Below, one piece after another: positions 49,366-60,996 of a stretch of DNA of 64,000 bases; position 1 is the first letter of the stretch, and the number at the start of each line of letters is the position of its first letter. This DNA is from CBDDEC01 sp965198045. Its GTDB lineage: Bacteria > Chloroflexota > Dehalococcoidia > UBA2979. A program made the translations under genes and the position numbers. The stretch spans positions 124,001-188,000 of the forward strand of contig CBDAOL010000006.1 of assembly GCA_965198045.1 (NCBI GenBank). Direction: 5' to 3'. The notes under the pieces are model-generated. The model was not told the origin of the DNA and did not search any database. It saw nothing but the letters and a program-made list of their open reading frames with translations.

Positions 49366-49884
49366 ATGGCTTTCACCGACCGCGAGCTGACCTGTCGCGA
49401 CTGCGGCAGCAGCTTCGTCTTCAGCGCCGGCGAGCAGGAGTTCTACGCGGGCAAGGGCCTGCAGCACGACCCCGTGCGCTGCCCGTCGTGCCGCGCCCAG
49501 CGCAAGCTGATGCGCCCCGAGGACCGTGACGATTCACCGAACTACGGCGTGTACGTCTCCTGGGGCGGCCGCACGCCGCGGCAACTGCACGTCGCCACCT
49601 GCGCCCAGTGCGCGCAGACGACCGAGGTGCCGTTCGTCCCGCGCGGCGACCGGCCGGTGTACTGCAGCAACTGCTACAACGACGTGCGCTCGAAGCAGGA
49701 GGCACAGGAGGCCGCCGAGGCGGAAGCCGCCGCAGCCCGCATCGCCTTCGCCTCGGGTCGGCCCGACGTGGAGCTCGAGGGTGAGGGGCCGAGCGAGGCC
49801 GACGCGGAGGCCGCGGCCGCGGTCGCTGCTGTAGCGGAGTTCGTGGGCGAGGTCGTGAAGGACGAGGACGCGGACAAGATCTAG
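49366..49884 (+). CDS. Double zinc-ribbon CxxC protein
   Basis: A 172-residue protein. The N-terminal zf-trcl-like ribbon is ELTCRDCGSSFVFSAGEQEFYAGKGLQHDPVRCPSCRAQRK (CxxC ... CxxC); a second ribbon is ATCAQCAQTTEVPFVPRGDRPVYCSNCYNDVR. The C-terminal 55 residues are acidic and Ala-rich. Proteins of this layout, common in Chloroflexota and Actinobacteria, are of unknown function, possibly nucleic-acid binding. GAGGAGGAACC is an excellent ribosome-binding site. Confidence 0.85.
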   Translation: MAFTDRELTCRDCGSSFVFSAGEQEFYAGKGLQHDPVRCPSCRAQRKLMRPEDRDDSPNYGVYVSWGGRTPRQLHVATCAQCAQTTEVPFVPRGDRPVYCSNCYNDVRSKQEAQEAAEAEAAAARIAFASGRPDVELEGEGPSEADAEAAAAVAAVAEFVGEVVKDEDADKI

Positions 49885-49907
49885 CCGCGCGCCCTCGAAG
49901 GGGTGGA

Positions 49908-50801
49908 ATGAGCAAAGCTGACATCACACCGGAGCTGGTGGCCGGGCTGATCGCTGCCCAGTTCCCTCAATGGGCGGACCTCCCGATCAGACCCGTCGAG
50001 GTGGACGGGCACGACAACACGACCTTCCACCTGGGCGACACGATGTCCGTGCGGCTTCCCAGCTCGGCCTCCTACGCGGCACAGGTGGAGAAGGAGCAGC
50101 GCTGGCTCCCCACGCTGGCGGGTCAGCTGCCGCTGCCGATCCCGCTGCCGCTCGCGCAGGGCGAGCCCACGGCCGAGTACCGCCTCCCCTGGTCGGTGTA
50201 CCGCTGGCTGGATGGCCAACCCGCCACCCGCAAGCGCATGGCGAACCTCGAAGACCTCGCCAGCGACCTCGCCGCCTTCCTATCGGCGCTCTACCGGCTC
50301 GACACGAGCGGCGGCCCGCGGCCCGGCTTTCACAACTTCTTCCGCGGCGGCGACATCGCGACGTACGAGGGCGAGACCCGCGACGCGCTCGACGCCCTCG
50401 CAGGCGATGTCGACATCGACGCGGCGCGAGACGTCTGGGACGCTGCGTCCGCAGCCCGCTGGGAGGGCGACGCTGTCTGGATCCATGGCGACGTGTTCCA
50501 AAGCAACTTGCTCGTCCACGCCGAGGGCCGCCTCTGCGCGGTGATCGACTTCGGCTGCGCAGCCGTCGGCGACCCGGCCTGCGACCTCACGTTCGCGTGG
50601 ACGTTCCTCGCCGGCGACAGCCGAGAGGCGTTCCGCGCCGGTCTCGCCCTCGACGATGGCACGTGGGCACGCGCCCGCGGTTGGGCGCTCTGGCAGGCCG
50701 CGATCATGCTCGCCGGCTTCTCAGACGGAAAGCTGGGCGAGCAGGCCTACCACCGAGGCGTGATCGCAGAAGTACTGGCGGAGCACGCCGTACTGGGCTA
50801 G
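49908..50801 (+). CDS. Aminoglycoside-phosphotransferase-family kinase
   Basis: A 297-residue APH/choline-kinase-fold protein. Catalytic loop WIHGDVFQSNLLVH (Asp and Asn) near 195, metal motif VIDFGCAAVGDPACDL near 216, and the N-terminal nucleotide segment HDNTTFHLGDTMSVRLPS. Such kinases phosphorylate aminoglycosides, homoserine, macrolides or sugars; the substrate is not evident and resistance should not be assumed. It lies 23 bases after the zinc-ribbon gene. Confidence 0.85.
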   Translation: MSKADITPELVAGLIAAQFPQWADLPIRPVEVDGHDNTTFHLGDTMSVRLPSSASYAAQVEKEQRWLPTLAGQLPLPIPLPLAQGEPTAEYRLPWSVYRWLDGQPATRKRMANLEDLASDLAAFLSALYRLDTSGGPRPGFHNFFRGGDIATYEGETRDALDALAGDVDIDAARDVWDAASAARWEGDAVWIHGDVFQSNLLVHAEGRLCAVIDFGCAAVGDPACDLTFAWTFLAGDSREAFRAGLALDDGTWARARGWALWQAAIMLAGFSDGKLGEQAYHRGVIAEVLAEHAVLG

Positions 50802-50823
50802 GCGCGAAGCCCGGCTCGAGCAC

Positions 50824-50852
50824 TTGCCAACCCCAGAGCGAGCATCCACACT
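50824..50852 (+). promoter_or_regulatory. Candidate promoter of the ileS T-box transcript
   Basis: TTGCCA (50824-50829), 17 bases, CACACT (50847-50852). The -10 is poor, but spacing and position about 55 bases before the T-box Stem I fit. Confidence 0.35.
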
Positions 50853-50904
50853 CGATGGTGACGCCGGGCGGTGCGCCGAGGGGTGCGCCGCCGTCAGAAC
50901 GAAT

Positions 50905-51265
50905 GGCTGAGACGGAGACGAGTAGCCCTGCGGCCTCGACAGCGGGAACGCCTCGACGGACCGCTCAGCGAACCCGGGACGGTGCGAGCCGGGTGCGTGC
51001 CACGCGGGGTGAACATCCCTCCCGAGCTGCCGACCGAACGGCGATGAGCCCCCGGGTTCCATCGTCGAGTAGGCCCGGCCGGAGCGCCCACCGTTATCAG
51101 GGGCAGCACGATCGGCATGACCTGCCGTCTTCGGACAGGCGTCGGAGCAGGTTGAGATGCCCGCCGTGCGGAAGTGGCGCGACGCACACGATTCGGTCGG
51201 GTGCGCAGCGCAAAGCGGGTGGTACCGCGGGCAACAGCCCGTCCCGGAGGGGGCGGGCGTTTTTT
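50905..51265 (+). ncRNA. T-box leader (transcription-attenuation type) of ileS, isoleucine specifier
   Basis: Stem I carries the S-turn AGTA (50921-50924) on its 5' side and GAAC followed by ATC on its 3' side; ATC at 51015-51017 is an Ile codon and the expected specifier. The T-box itself, GGGTGGTACCGCG (51217-51229), matches the consensus; its TGGT would pair with an ACCA-ending tRNA. An alternative terminator follows: GCCCGTCCC (51237-51245) with the GC-rich right arm to 51258 and TTTTTT (51260-51265). Uncharged tRNA-Ile should favour antitermination and ileS expression. Outer boundaries are approximate. Confidence 0.9.
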
Positions 51266-51320
51266 GTGCCCGACCCCCAAGGCAGGGCCAGCGGACCGAC
51301 CGCGGAGATGGAGCAGCATC

Positions 51321-54602
<3,282 letters not shown>

Positions 54603-54617
54603 GGCGCGGCCTCGAGG

Positions 54618-55616
54618 TCAGTCGGTGCGCCGGCGGCGTGGCTGGCCGTTGCCGAGCACTCCTTCGGATACTGGCGCCGCCAACGCGAGGCCACGCACCA
54701 GGTTCCAGAGTGAGCGCTTCCAGTCGCCCTCGCCCTCGCCCTCGTAGCCGTGGCGCGGCTCCTGGCGCAGCACGTGGCCGGTCTCGGCCGCGACCTCGGC
54801 GCCGAAGATGAAGACGTTGGCGCTGAGGTAGACCCAGAACAGCAGCACAATCGCTGCGCCGAGCGTGCCGTAGAGCGAGAAGTCGTTGATGCTCGAGAGG
54901 TAGATGCCGAACGCCCACTTCAGCCCCTCGAACCCGACGGCCGCCACGATCGCCCCGGGCACGGCGTGCTGCGGCTCCACCTCCTCGTTCGGCACGAGCC
55001 AGTAGAGGAAGAGGAACGTGAAGAACGAGAGTCCGAGGGAGATGGCGACCGCACCCAGGCCGAAGATCAGCGAGCCGGAGAGAAAGTCGAGCCGGCCGAT
55101 CGTCGCTGTCTGAACGAACTGCCAGCTCGCGGTCGCGTAGAGGCTGGCGACGAAGAGGATGCCGACCACTGCCAGCACCAGGTAGTCGACGAGCTTCGCC
55201 TGCAGCAGCGGACGCCCACGCTCGACGCGGTAGGCCGCCTCGAGAGCGTTGCGGATCGAGGCGGAGAGGGCGCTCGCCGTCCAGAGCAGGCCAATCAGCG
55301 CGACGATGGTGAGCGTCGGGCCGCCGTCGGCAAGATCGTTCAACTGCTTCTCGAGTTCGATGTTCGTGATCGGGAGCGTGTCGATGAGACCGTTGAGCAC
55401 GTCCTGCTTCACGCTCTCGTTGCGCAGCACGATGCCAAACACGGAGACCGTGACGACGATGATCGGCACCAGCGAGAGCAAGGCAAAGTAGGAGACGCCA
55501 GCGGCAAGCTGTGTGCCACGGTCCTCGGAGAAGCTGACGAGTGAGCGCGAGGTGACGGTGCGCACCGTGCGCCAGAACGGGCGCCCAAGCGGTGCGACGT
55601 CGCTACTCGCGGTCAT
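54618..55616 (-). CDS. YihY/BrkB-family membrane protein
   Basis: A 332-residue protein with six hydrophobic segments and the family motif LAAGVSYFALLSLVPIIVVTVSVFG, IGLLWTASALSASIRNALEAAYRVERGRP, and YGTLGAAIVLLFWVYLSANVFIFGAEVAAE. It was formerly labelled ribonuclease BN, which is incorrect for this family; function unknown, possibly lipid-related transport. Cytoplasmic C-terminal tail is basic (RRRRTD). It is convergent with ileS, 15 bases apart, and divergent from proB. Confidence 0.9.
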   Translation of the reverse strand: MTASSDVAPLGRPFWRTVRTVTSRSLVSFSEDRGTQLAAGVSYFALLSLVPIIVVTVSVFGIVLRNESVKQDVLNGLIDTLPITNIELEKQLNDLADGGPTLTIVALIGLLWTASALSASIRNALEAAYRVERGRPLLQAKLVDYLVLAVVGILFVASLYATASWQFVQTATIGRLDFLSGSLIFGLGAVAISLGLSFFTFLFLYWLVPNEEVEPQHAVPGAIVAAVGFEGLKWAFGIYLSSINDFSLYGTLGAAIVLLFWVYLSANVFIFGAEVAAETGHVLRQEPRHGYEGEGEGDWKRSLWNLVRGLALAAPVSEGVLGNGQPRRRRTD

Positions 55617-55732
55617 GGTGCGCCCCGATTGCTCCTCGCGTTGCCGCCAATCATGCTAGACGTGAGCCCCAGCAAGCGCGACGCCTGTGCCTCGGACGCC
55701 AGGGTCAGCGCACGGATACGACAGAGACGCCT

Positions 55733-56890
55733 GTGACCGGCCAGCGCCTGACGCCGCAGCGGATGAAACACCGACGCATCGTCGTCAAGGTCGGCTCGAA
55801 CGTGCTCACCGCCGGCACGGACCGTCTCGACATCGCGGCCATGACGCACATCGCCGAGCAGATCGCCGAGCTGCGCGAGCACGACGCCGAGGTCATCCTT
55901 GTGACCTCCGGCTCTATTGCCGCCGGTCGCCACCGTCTCGGAGGCAACGGGGGCGAGGGGCTGGCCCGCGACGTGCAGCGCCGGCAGGTGTTGGCCGCGA
56001 TCGGGCAGAGCCGCGTGCTGGCGCTCTGGGACGAGCTGTTCGAGGCGCACGACATCGTGATCGCCCAGGCGCTGCTGACCCGCATCGACCTCGCCGAACG
56101 CCTCGGCTATCTCAACGCGCGCAACGTGCTGCTGGCGATGCTGAGCCTCGGCGTGGTGCCCGTGGTCAACGAGAACGACGTGGTCTCCGTCGAGGAGATC
56201 AGCGACTCAGTGATTGGCGACAACGACAACCTCTCGGCGCTCGTCGCCAACCTCGTCGACGCGGACCTGCTGTTGCTGCTGACCGACACCGCCGGGCTGT
56301 ACAGCGCCGACCCCGCGCACGACCCAGACGCCCAGCTGATCGAGACCGTCGAGGCGATCGATGCGTCGATCGTCGCTGCCGCTGCCGGCACGCCGGGCCG
56401 GCACGGCACTGGCGGCATGTCGACGAAGGTCGAGGCGGCGCGGATCGCCACGCTGTCCGGCACGCACGTCGTGATCGCAGACGGCGCCGTACGCGACGTG
56501 GTGCTGCGGGCCGCGGCCGACGAATCGGTTGGCACGCACTTTCTCCCGACCGGCGACCGCACCGAGAGCCGCCGGCGCTACCTGCTTTCCGGCCTGCCCG
56601 TCCGCGGCCGTATCGTCGTCGACGCGGGCGCTGCGCGGGCGCTGCGGCAGCGTGGCACCTCGCTGTTGCCAGCGGGCGTGACCGGCTGCAGCGGCCGCTT
56701 CGAGCGCGGCGACGTGGTGCAGATCGTGACGGACGAGGGCGAAGCGCTGGCCAGCGGCATGACGAACTACGGCGCCGACGAGGTCCAGCGCATCCAGGGC
56801 AAGCACTCCGACCAGATCGCCGGCGTCCTCGGCTACGAGTTCGGCGAAGAGATCGTGCATCGCAACAACCTCGCGCTGACCGAGGGCTAG
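55733..56890 (+). CDS. proB: Glutamate 5-kinase
   Basis: A 385-residue enzyme for the first step of proline synthesis. The amino-acid kinase domain has RRIVVKVGSNVLT, VTSGSIAAGRHRLG, VPVVNENDVVSVEEI, DNDNLSALVANLVDADLLLLLTDTAGLYSADP and GTGGMSTKVEAARIA; a PUA domain follows (VRGRIVVDAGAARALRQRGTSLLPAGVTGC). The start is uncertain: GTG 55733 or ATG 55763 (MKHRRIVV), neither with a strong ribosome-binding site. It is followed by a P-loop kinase gene after one base and then proA. Confidence 0.94.
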   Translation: MTGQRLTPQRMKHRRIVVKVGSNVLTAGTDRLDIAAMTHIAEQIAELREHDAEVILVTSGSIAAGRHRLGGNGGEGLARDVQRRQVLAAIGQSRVLALWDELFEAHDIVIAQALLTRIDLAERLGYLNARNVLLAMLSLGVVPVVNENDVVSVEEISDSVIGDNDNLSALVANLVDADLLLLLTDTAGLYSADPAHDPDAQLIETVEAIDASIVAAAAGTPGRHGTGGMSTKVEAARIATLSGTHVVIADGAVRDVVLRAAADESVGTHFLPTGDRTESRRRYLLSGLPVRGRIVVDAGAARALRQRGTSLLPAGVTGCSGRFERGDVVQIVTDEGEALASGMTNYGADEVQRIQGKHSDQIAGVLGYEFGEEIVHRNNLALTEG

Positions 56891-56891
56891 C

Positions 56892-57482
56892 GTGCCGTCG
56901 CATGCGCGGCACCCCTTGCTCATCGTCGTCAACGGACCGCCCGCTGCGGGTAAGACGACGCTCGCCGAACACCTCGAACATGCGCTGCGCCTGCCCCACT
57001 TCGCCAAGGACCGCATCAAGGAGACGCTGTACGAGTTGGATGACAGCGACGACTGGCACGCGCAGCTAGCGGACCGCGACTTCAACCGCCAGCTCGGCGC
57101 CGTGTCGATCCGGCTGATGTACGAGGCGGCGGAGACCGTCCTCACTGCGGGCGACTCAGTGATCATCGAGGCCAACCTGCTGCCTGACCTCGCTGGTCCC
57201 GCGCTCGTAGCGATCGAGGAGCGCACCGGCTGCCGGCTGCTGCAGGTGTTCGTGACCGCCGAGACGGGGACGCTGATCGAGCGCTTCGTGACGCGCCAGC
57301 AGAGCCACGAACGGCACCTCGGTCACCGTCTGCCGGACGGGATCGGCGACAACCTCGCCGACCGCCTGCCCTGGCCGCCGCTCGTCATCGACGACACGCT
57401 CGAGGTCGACACGACCGACCTCGACGGCCTCGACTACGCCCCACTGCTGCGCCAGATCCGTGCGCGGCTGGCGGCCGGGTGA
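56892..57482 (+). CDS. P-loop kinase between proB and proA
   Basis: A 196-residue AAA/zeta-toxin-like or chloramphenicol-phosphotransferase-like kinase. Walker A is NGPPAAGKTTLAEHL at residue 14; FAKDRIKETLYEL follows, and EANLLPDLAGPALVAI carries a probable acceptor-site region. A basic LID is suggested by RFVTRQQSHERHLGHR. The substrate is unknown. GTG start lies one base after the proB stop and proA follows 49 bases on, so it is embedded in the proline operon. No antitoxin partner is seen. Confidence 0.72.
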   Translation: MPSHARHPLLIVVNGPPAAGKTTLAEHLEHALRLPHFAKDRIKETLYELDDSDDWHAQLADRDFNRQLGAVSIRLMYEAAETVLTAGDSVIIEANLLPDLAGPALVAIEERTGCRLLQVFVTAETGTLIERFVTRQQSHERHLGHRLPDGIGDNLADRLPWPPLVIDDTLEVDTTDLDGLDYAPLLRQIRARLAAG

Positions 57483-57531
57483 GGCTCACCGCGCCACCAC
57501 AAGCCGTCCCTGCGGTACGATCCTTCGCCTG

Positions 57532-58818
57532 ATGACTACCACGATCGCCTCCCACGCCACTTCCGAGGCTGCGCAGAAGGCCGCGCTCGCGCGCGCCGCG
57601 GGCAAGCGCATGTCTGCCGTGGGCACCGAGCAGAAGAACGAGGCGCTCGAGCGCCTCGCCGATGCTCTGGTCGCTGACACGTCGCGGATCCTCGAGGTGA
57701 ACGAGCCCGAGGTCGCGCGCGGTGAGGCCAAGGGCCTGCGTGGCTCGTTCATCGAGCGCATGACGCTCAGCGAGGCGCGCCTCGAGGGCATGGCTGCCGA
57801 TGTGCGATCGGTAGCGGCGCTACCCGACCCGATCGGTCAGATCTCGGACATGACCACGAGGCCGAACGGCCTGCGCATCGGAAAGATCAGCGTGCCGCTG
57901 GGCGTGATCGGCGCGGTCTACGAATCCCGACCGAACGTGACGGTGGACTTCGCCTCGATCACGCTCAAGTCGAGCAACGGCGTCGTGCTGCGCTCCGGGT
58001 CGGACGCGCACGAGAGCTCGAGCCTGCTGGCTTCGATCGCTCAGCGGGAGGCGACCGCCGCGGGCCTCCCGGCGGACCTTATCCAGTTCATCGACTCGAC
58101 CGACCGTGACGAGGTGGGCGTGATGCTCGCCGCGCACGACTCGATCGACCTCATGATCCCGCGCGGTGGCTCCGAGCTGATCCGCCGCGTCCGCGACGAA
58201 GCGACGATGCCCGTCGTCGCGGGCGGCATCGGCGTCTGTCACACCTACGTGGACGCCTCGGCCGACGCGGCGATGGCGCGCGATATCGCCGTGAACGCCA
58301 AGACGGCGCGGCCGTCGGTCTGCAACGCCATGGACACCCTGCTCGTGCACGCGGCGGCCGCCGAGGGCGCGCTGCCGCTCATCGCCGAGGCGCTGCACGA
58401 CGCCGGTGTGACGCTGCACGCGGACGAACACACCGCGGCGATGCTCGGTGTGCCCGCCGTGCCGGTCGACGAGGACGAGGACTACGACCGTGAGTGGCTG
58501 TCGCTCGACTGCTCGGTCCGCGTGGTCGGCTCGATCGACGAGGCGTTGGAGCACATCGAAGATCACGGCAGCGGCCACTCCGAGTGCATCGTCAGCGAGT
58601 CCTACCCGGAGACCCAGCGCTTCCTGCGCGAGGTCGACGCTGCGGCCGTCTTCGTGAACGCTTCGACCTACTTCAATGACGGCGGGCAGTTCGGCCTCGG
58701 CGTCGAGGTCGGCGTCTCCACGCAGAAGATGCACGCGCGCGGTCCGATGGGCCTCCGCGAGCTGACCTCGTACAAGTGGATGGTGCTCGGCGACGGACAC
58801 ACGCGGCCGGCCGGCTAG
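57532..58818 (+). CDS. proA: Glutamate-5-semialdehyde dehydrogenase (gamma-glutamyl-phosphate reductase)
   Basis: A 428-residue aldehyde-dehydrogenase-fold enzyme of proline synthesis. Visible are RPNGLRIGKISVPLGVIGAVYESRPNVTVD, LRSGSDAHESS, LMIPRGGSELI, the catalytic Cys in KTARPSVCNAMDTLLVH, and VNASTYFNDGGQFGLGVEVGVSTQKMHARGPMGL. It reduces gamma-glutamyl phosphate to the semialdehyde. ATG 57532 begins the family protein. proC is not in the window. Confidence 0.95.
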   Translation: MTTTIASHATSEAAQKAALARAAGKRMSAVGTEQKNEALERLADALVADTSRILEVNEPEVARGEAKGLRGSFIERMTLSEARLEGMAADVRSVAALPDPIGQISDMTTRPNGLRIGKISVPLGVIGAVYESRPNVTVDFASITLKSSNGVVLRSGSDAHESSSLLASIAQREATAAGLPADLIQFIDSTDRDEVGVMLAAHDSIDLMIPRGGSELIRRVRDEATMPVVAGGIGVCHTYVDASADAAMARDIAVNAKTARPSVCNAMDTLLVHAAAAEGALPLIAEALHDAGVTLHADEHTAAMLGVPAVPVDEDEDYDREWLSLDCSVRVVGSIDEALEHIEDHGSGHSECIVSESYPETQRFLREVDAAAVFVNASTYFNDGGQFGLGVEVGVSTQKMHARGPMGLRELTSYKWMVLGDGHTRPAG

Positions 58819-58819
58819 C

Positions 58820-59179
58820 GTGACCACTCCCGAGGGCGGCGACGCCGCGGCCGGAGGTTCCCGCTGGCGCTTCGAGCGCGAGTCGCGCACGCCGCACTCC
58901 GAGCAGTGGGCGATCGAGACCGACGACTTCGCGATCGGCCACGTCGACCTGCATTTCACTTCCTCGCGAACGTTCGGCACCATCGCCGTCCACAGCTCGG
59001 TCGACGAAGCCACGATCGAGGAGCTGATCGCCGAGGTGGACGAGCGGCTCGTGCTCACCGCCGACCCGGAGCGCGACGACTTCGTGGTCACGGTCTGGCG
59101 CGGCGAGTCATACGGGACGTTCTCCGAGGACCCCGGCGAGGCCACCGCCGACCCGGCGCCGGAGGTCGACGAGGAGTGA
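58820..59179 (+). CDS. Hypothetical protein downstream of proA
   Basis: A 119-residue acidic protein starting with GTG one base after proA. Core strands read WAIETDDFAIGHVDLHFTSSRTFGTIAVHSS and RLVLTADPERDDFVVTVWRGESYGTFS, with an acidic disordered tail (PAPEVDEE). No cysteine or membrane segment. Its stop overlaps the HAD gene start (GTGA), so the three genes are translationally linked. Family not recognised. Confidence 0.6.
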   Translation: MTTPEGGDAAAGGSRWRFERESRTPHSEQWAIETDDFAIGHVDLHFTSSRTFGTIAVHSSVDEATIEELIAEVDERLVLTADPERDDFVVTVWRGESYGTFSEDPGEATADPAPEVDEE

Positions 59180-59943
59180 GCCCTCGACGCCACGAGCTCG
59201 ACCCGACGCGCGTCGAGGTGGTGTCGTTCGACCTCGACGGGACACTGGTCGACGCGGCGGCCGGGTGGCGTGTCGGCTTCGAGTTCGCCTTCGCCCGGCT
59301 CGTGGAGCGCCAGCCCTCGCTCGCGGACCTCGGCGAGCCGATGGAGGTCCACGACGGACCGTTCGTCGACTACATGAACGAGGCGCACCAGGCCGGCGGC
59401 GGCCGCGAATGGGACACCGCGTTCCCGCGCGCTGCGTTCCGGCAGCTCCTCGCACGCCACGGCGCGCGCGACGACACGTTCGCAGACGAGGTGTTCGAGG
59501 CGTACGAGCAGACCTGGCCGCGCTCCGTGGCGATCTACGAAGAGACGCTGCCGACACTCGACGCGCTGCGCGGGCGCACGAAGATCGTCATGATCTCGAA
59601 CGGACTCAACCAGTACCAGTGGCCCAAGATCGACCGCTTCGACTTGCGGCCCTACTTCGACCGCATCGTGATCTCGGAGGAGGCCGGGGTGGTGAAGCCG
59701 GAGGCCGCCATCTTCGGAGCAGCGATCGAGGGGTTCGATATCGCGCCAGAGGCGGCGATCCACGTCGGCGACTCGTACTCGGCCGATGTGGTCGGCGCGC
59801 GGGCGGCCGGCTGGTTGGCCGCCTGGATCCGGCGCGGCGACGGACACGCGGCCGTCGAGACGGACCAGAACGCCGCACACAGAGCCGACCTCGAGATCAC
59901 ATCGCTCCTCGAAGTCGTCGACTGGCTCGACGAGGGCCGTTAG
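59176..59943 (+). CDS. HAD-superfamily hydrolase
   Basis: A 255-residue HAD phosphatase with all four motifs: SFDLDGTLVDA (nucleophile Asp), MISNG (Thr/Ser motif II), the Lys in VVKPEAAIF, and the Asp pair region VGDSYSADVVGARAAG. The helical cap is of the C1 type. It resembles small-molecule phosphatases (phosphoglycolate or pyrimidine nucleotidase group). GTG start overlaps the previous stop, and its own stop overlaps the convergent flippase-like gene by four bases. Confidence 0.87.
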   Translation: MSPRRHELDPTRVEVVSFDLDGTLVDAAAGWRVGFEFAFARLVERQPSLADLGEPMEVHDGPFVDYMNEAHQAGGGREWDTAFPRAAFRQLLARHGARDDTFADEVFEAYEQTWPRSVAIYEETLPTLDALRGRTKIVMISNGLNQYQWPKIDRFDLRPYFDRIVISEEAGVVKPEAAIFGAAIEGFDIAPEAAIHVGDSYSADVVGARAAGWLAAWIRRGDGHAAVETDQNAAHRADLEITSLLEVVDWLDEGR

Positions 59944-60983
59944 CCCTCGCGCGCCGTGCGCGAGAGGTAGAGCATCGCCAGCAGGCCGATCGCCGTCGGG
60001 ATCCAGAGGGTCACGCCGCGGGTGACCAGCGCAGCGGCGGTAGCGGTGCCGCGGACGACGGCGTCGATCAACGTGTTGGCCAGCGTCACGAGGCCGCCTT
60101 CGGCGACGCCGAGCCCGCCCGGCGTGAGCAAGAGTCCGCCCGCCAGTGTCGCGACCGGCCAGACGAACGCCGCCTGAAAGAGCGTCGTCGAGGTCGCTTC
60201 GATACCGAGGCCGTGCAGGACGAGCCAGTACGCGCCCACCTCGGCGATCCACGAGACGAACGAGATCACCGTCGCCACCGCCAGCGGCCGCCACGTCAGC
60301 AACACGTCCGAGGCGCCGGCGAACTCCTCGGCGTGCGGCGCCAGCCGCCGCAGCAGTGGAATGCGCTCGATGATCCTCGCGACGCCGCGCGCCAGGCGCG
60401 GGCTGCGCAGGATCGCGAGCAGCCCGAGCGCCAGCAACGCGGAAACGGCGACCACCGGCAGGGCGGTGCGGTACACGAGCAGCCCCGACGCGGCGAGGAC
60501 GACGAGGCCGAGCAGGTCGGTGACGCGCTCGGCGAGCACGATCGGCGCAGTGCGGGCAGCGGGCGCGCCGCCAGCGCGCCCCACGTAGTAGGACTTCACC
60601 CACTCGCCCACTCGCCCCGGCGTCACCTGCATGGCCACCCCAGCGGCGTAGATCGCGGCCGAGCGAGGAACGGGCAGTAGCTCGCCCGGCTCGCTCACCA
60701 GCGCGAGGTAGTAATGCCAGCGCACACCTCGGATGGCGTGCGCTGCCAGCGCCAGCACGAGCGCGGGCAGCACCCAGCTCTCGTCGAGGTCACGCAGCGC
60801 CTCGGCGACATCGCCAGCGTCGGCGTAGAGGGTGATCGCCACGGACACCACCGCGGCGAGCACCACCGTCAGGATCACGCCTCGGCGAATTGCCGTGCGC
60901 GACGGTGCCCCGAGCGCCGAGGACTCGTCGGGAGCGGTCGGCGGACGGCGCGGTGGGATCGGGGGAGGCGGTTGGTCGCTCAC
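59940..60983 (-). CDS. Lysylphosphatidylglycerol-synthase-TM-like (UPF0104) membrane protein
   Basis: A 347-residue protein with about eight membrane segments and the family pattern LRDLDESWVLPALVLALAAHAIRGVRWHYYL, PGRVGEWVKSYYVGRAGGAPAARTAPIVLAERVTDLLGL, and LLLTPGGLGVAEGGLV. Members include the flippase part of MprF and the glycosyltransferase-associated AglD type; this one lacks the soluble synthase domain. The N-terminus is Pro-rich and cytoplasmic. It follows the two transketolase genes (13-base gap) and ends convergent with the HAD gene. Confidence 0.82.
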   Translation of the reverse strand: MSDQPPPPIPPRRPPTAPDESSALGAPSRTAIRRGVILTVVLAAVVSVAITLYADAGDVAEALRDLDESWVLPALVLALAAHAIRGVRWHYYLALVSEPGELLPVPRSAAIYAAGVAMQVTPGRVGEWVKSYYVGRAGGAPAARTAPIVLAERVTDLLGLVVLAASGLLVYRTALPVVAVSALLALGLLAILRSPRLARGVARIIERIPLLRRLAPHAEEFAGASDVLLTWRPLAVATVISFVSWIAEVGAYWLVLHGLGIEATSTTLFQAAFVWPVATLAGGLLLTPGGLGVAEGGLVTLANTLIDAVVRGTATAAALVTRGVTLWIPTAIGLLAMLYLSRTAREG

Positions 60984-60996
60984 GCGACCGCGCGGG

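Noticed and set aside
49908..50801. Antibiotic-resistance gene
   Set aside because: The APH fold is shared by many kinases of ordinary metabolites; nothing in the sequence or neighbours supports an antibiotic substrate.
54618..55616. Ribonuclease BN
   Set aside because: The old annotation for YihY-type membrane proteins; the real RNase BN/Z is a metallo-beta-lactamase-fold enzyme, whose motifs are absent here.
57820..60603. A 927-residue minus-strand open frame opposite proA and the HAD gene
   Set aside because: Fully antisense to recognised genes, low-complexity Arg/Val/Asp composition, no motif; a GC-rich shadow frame.
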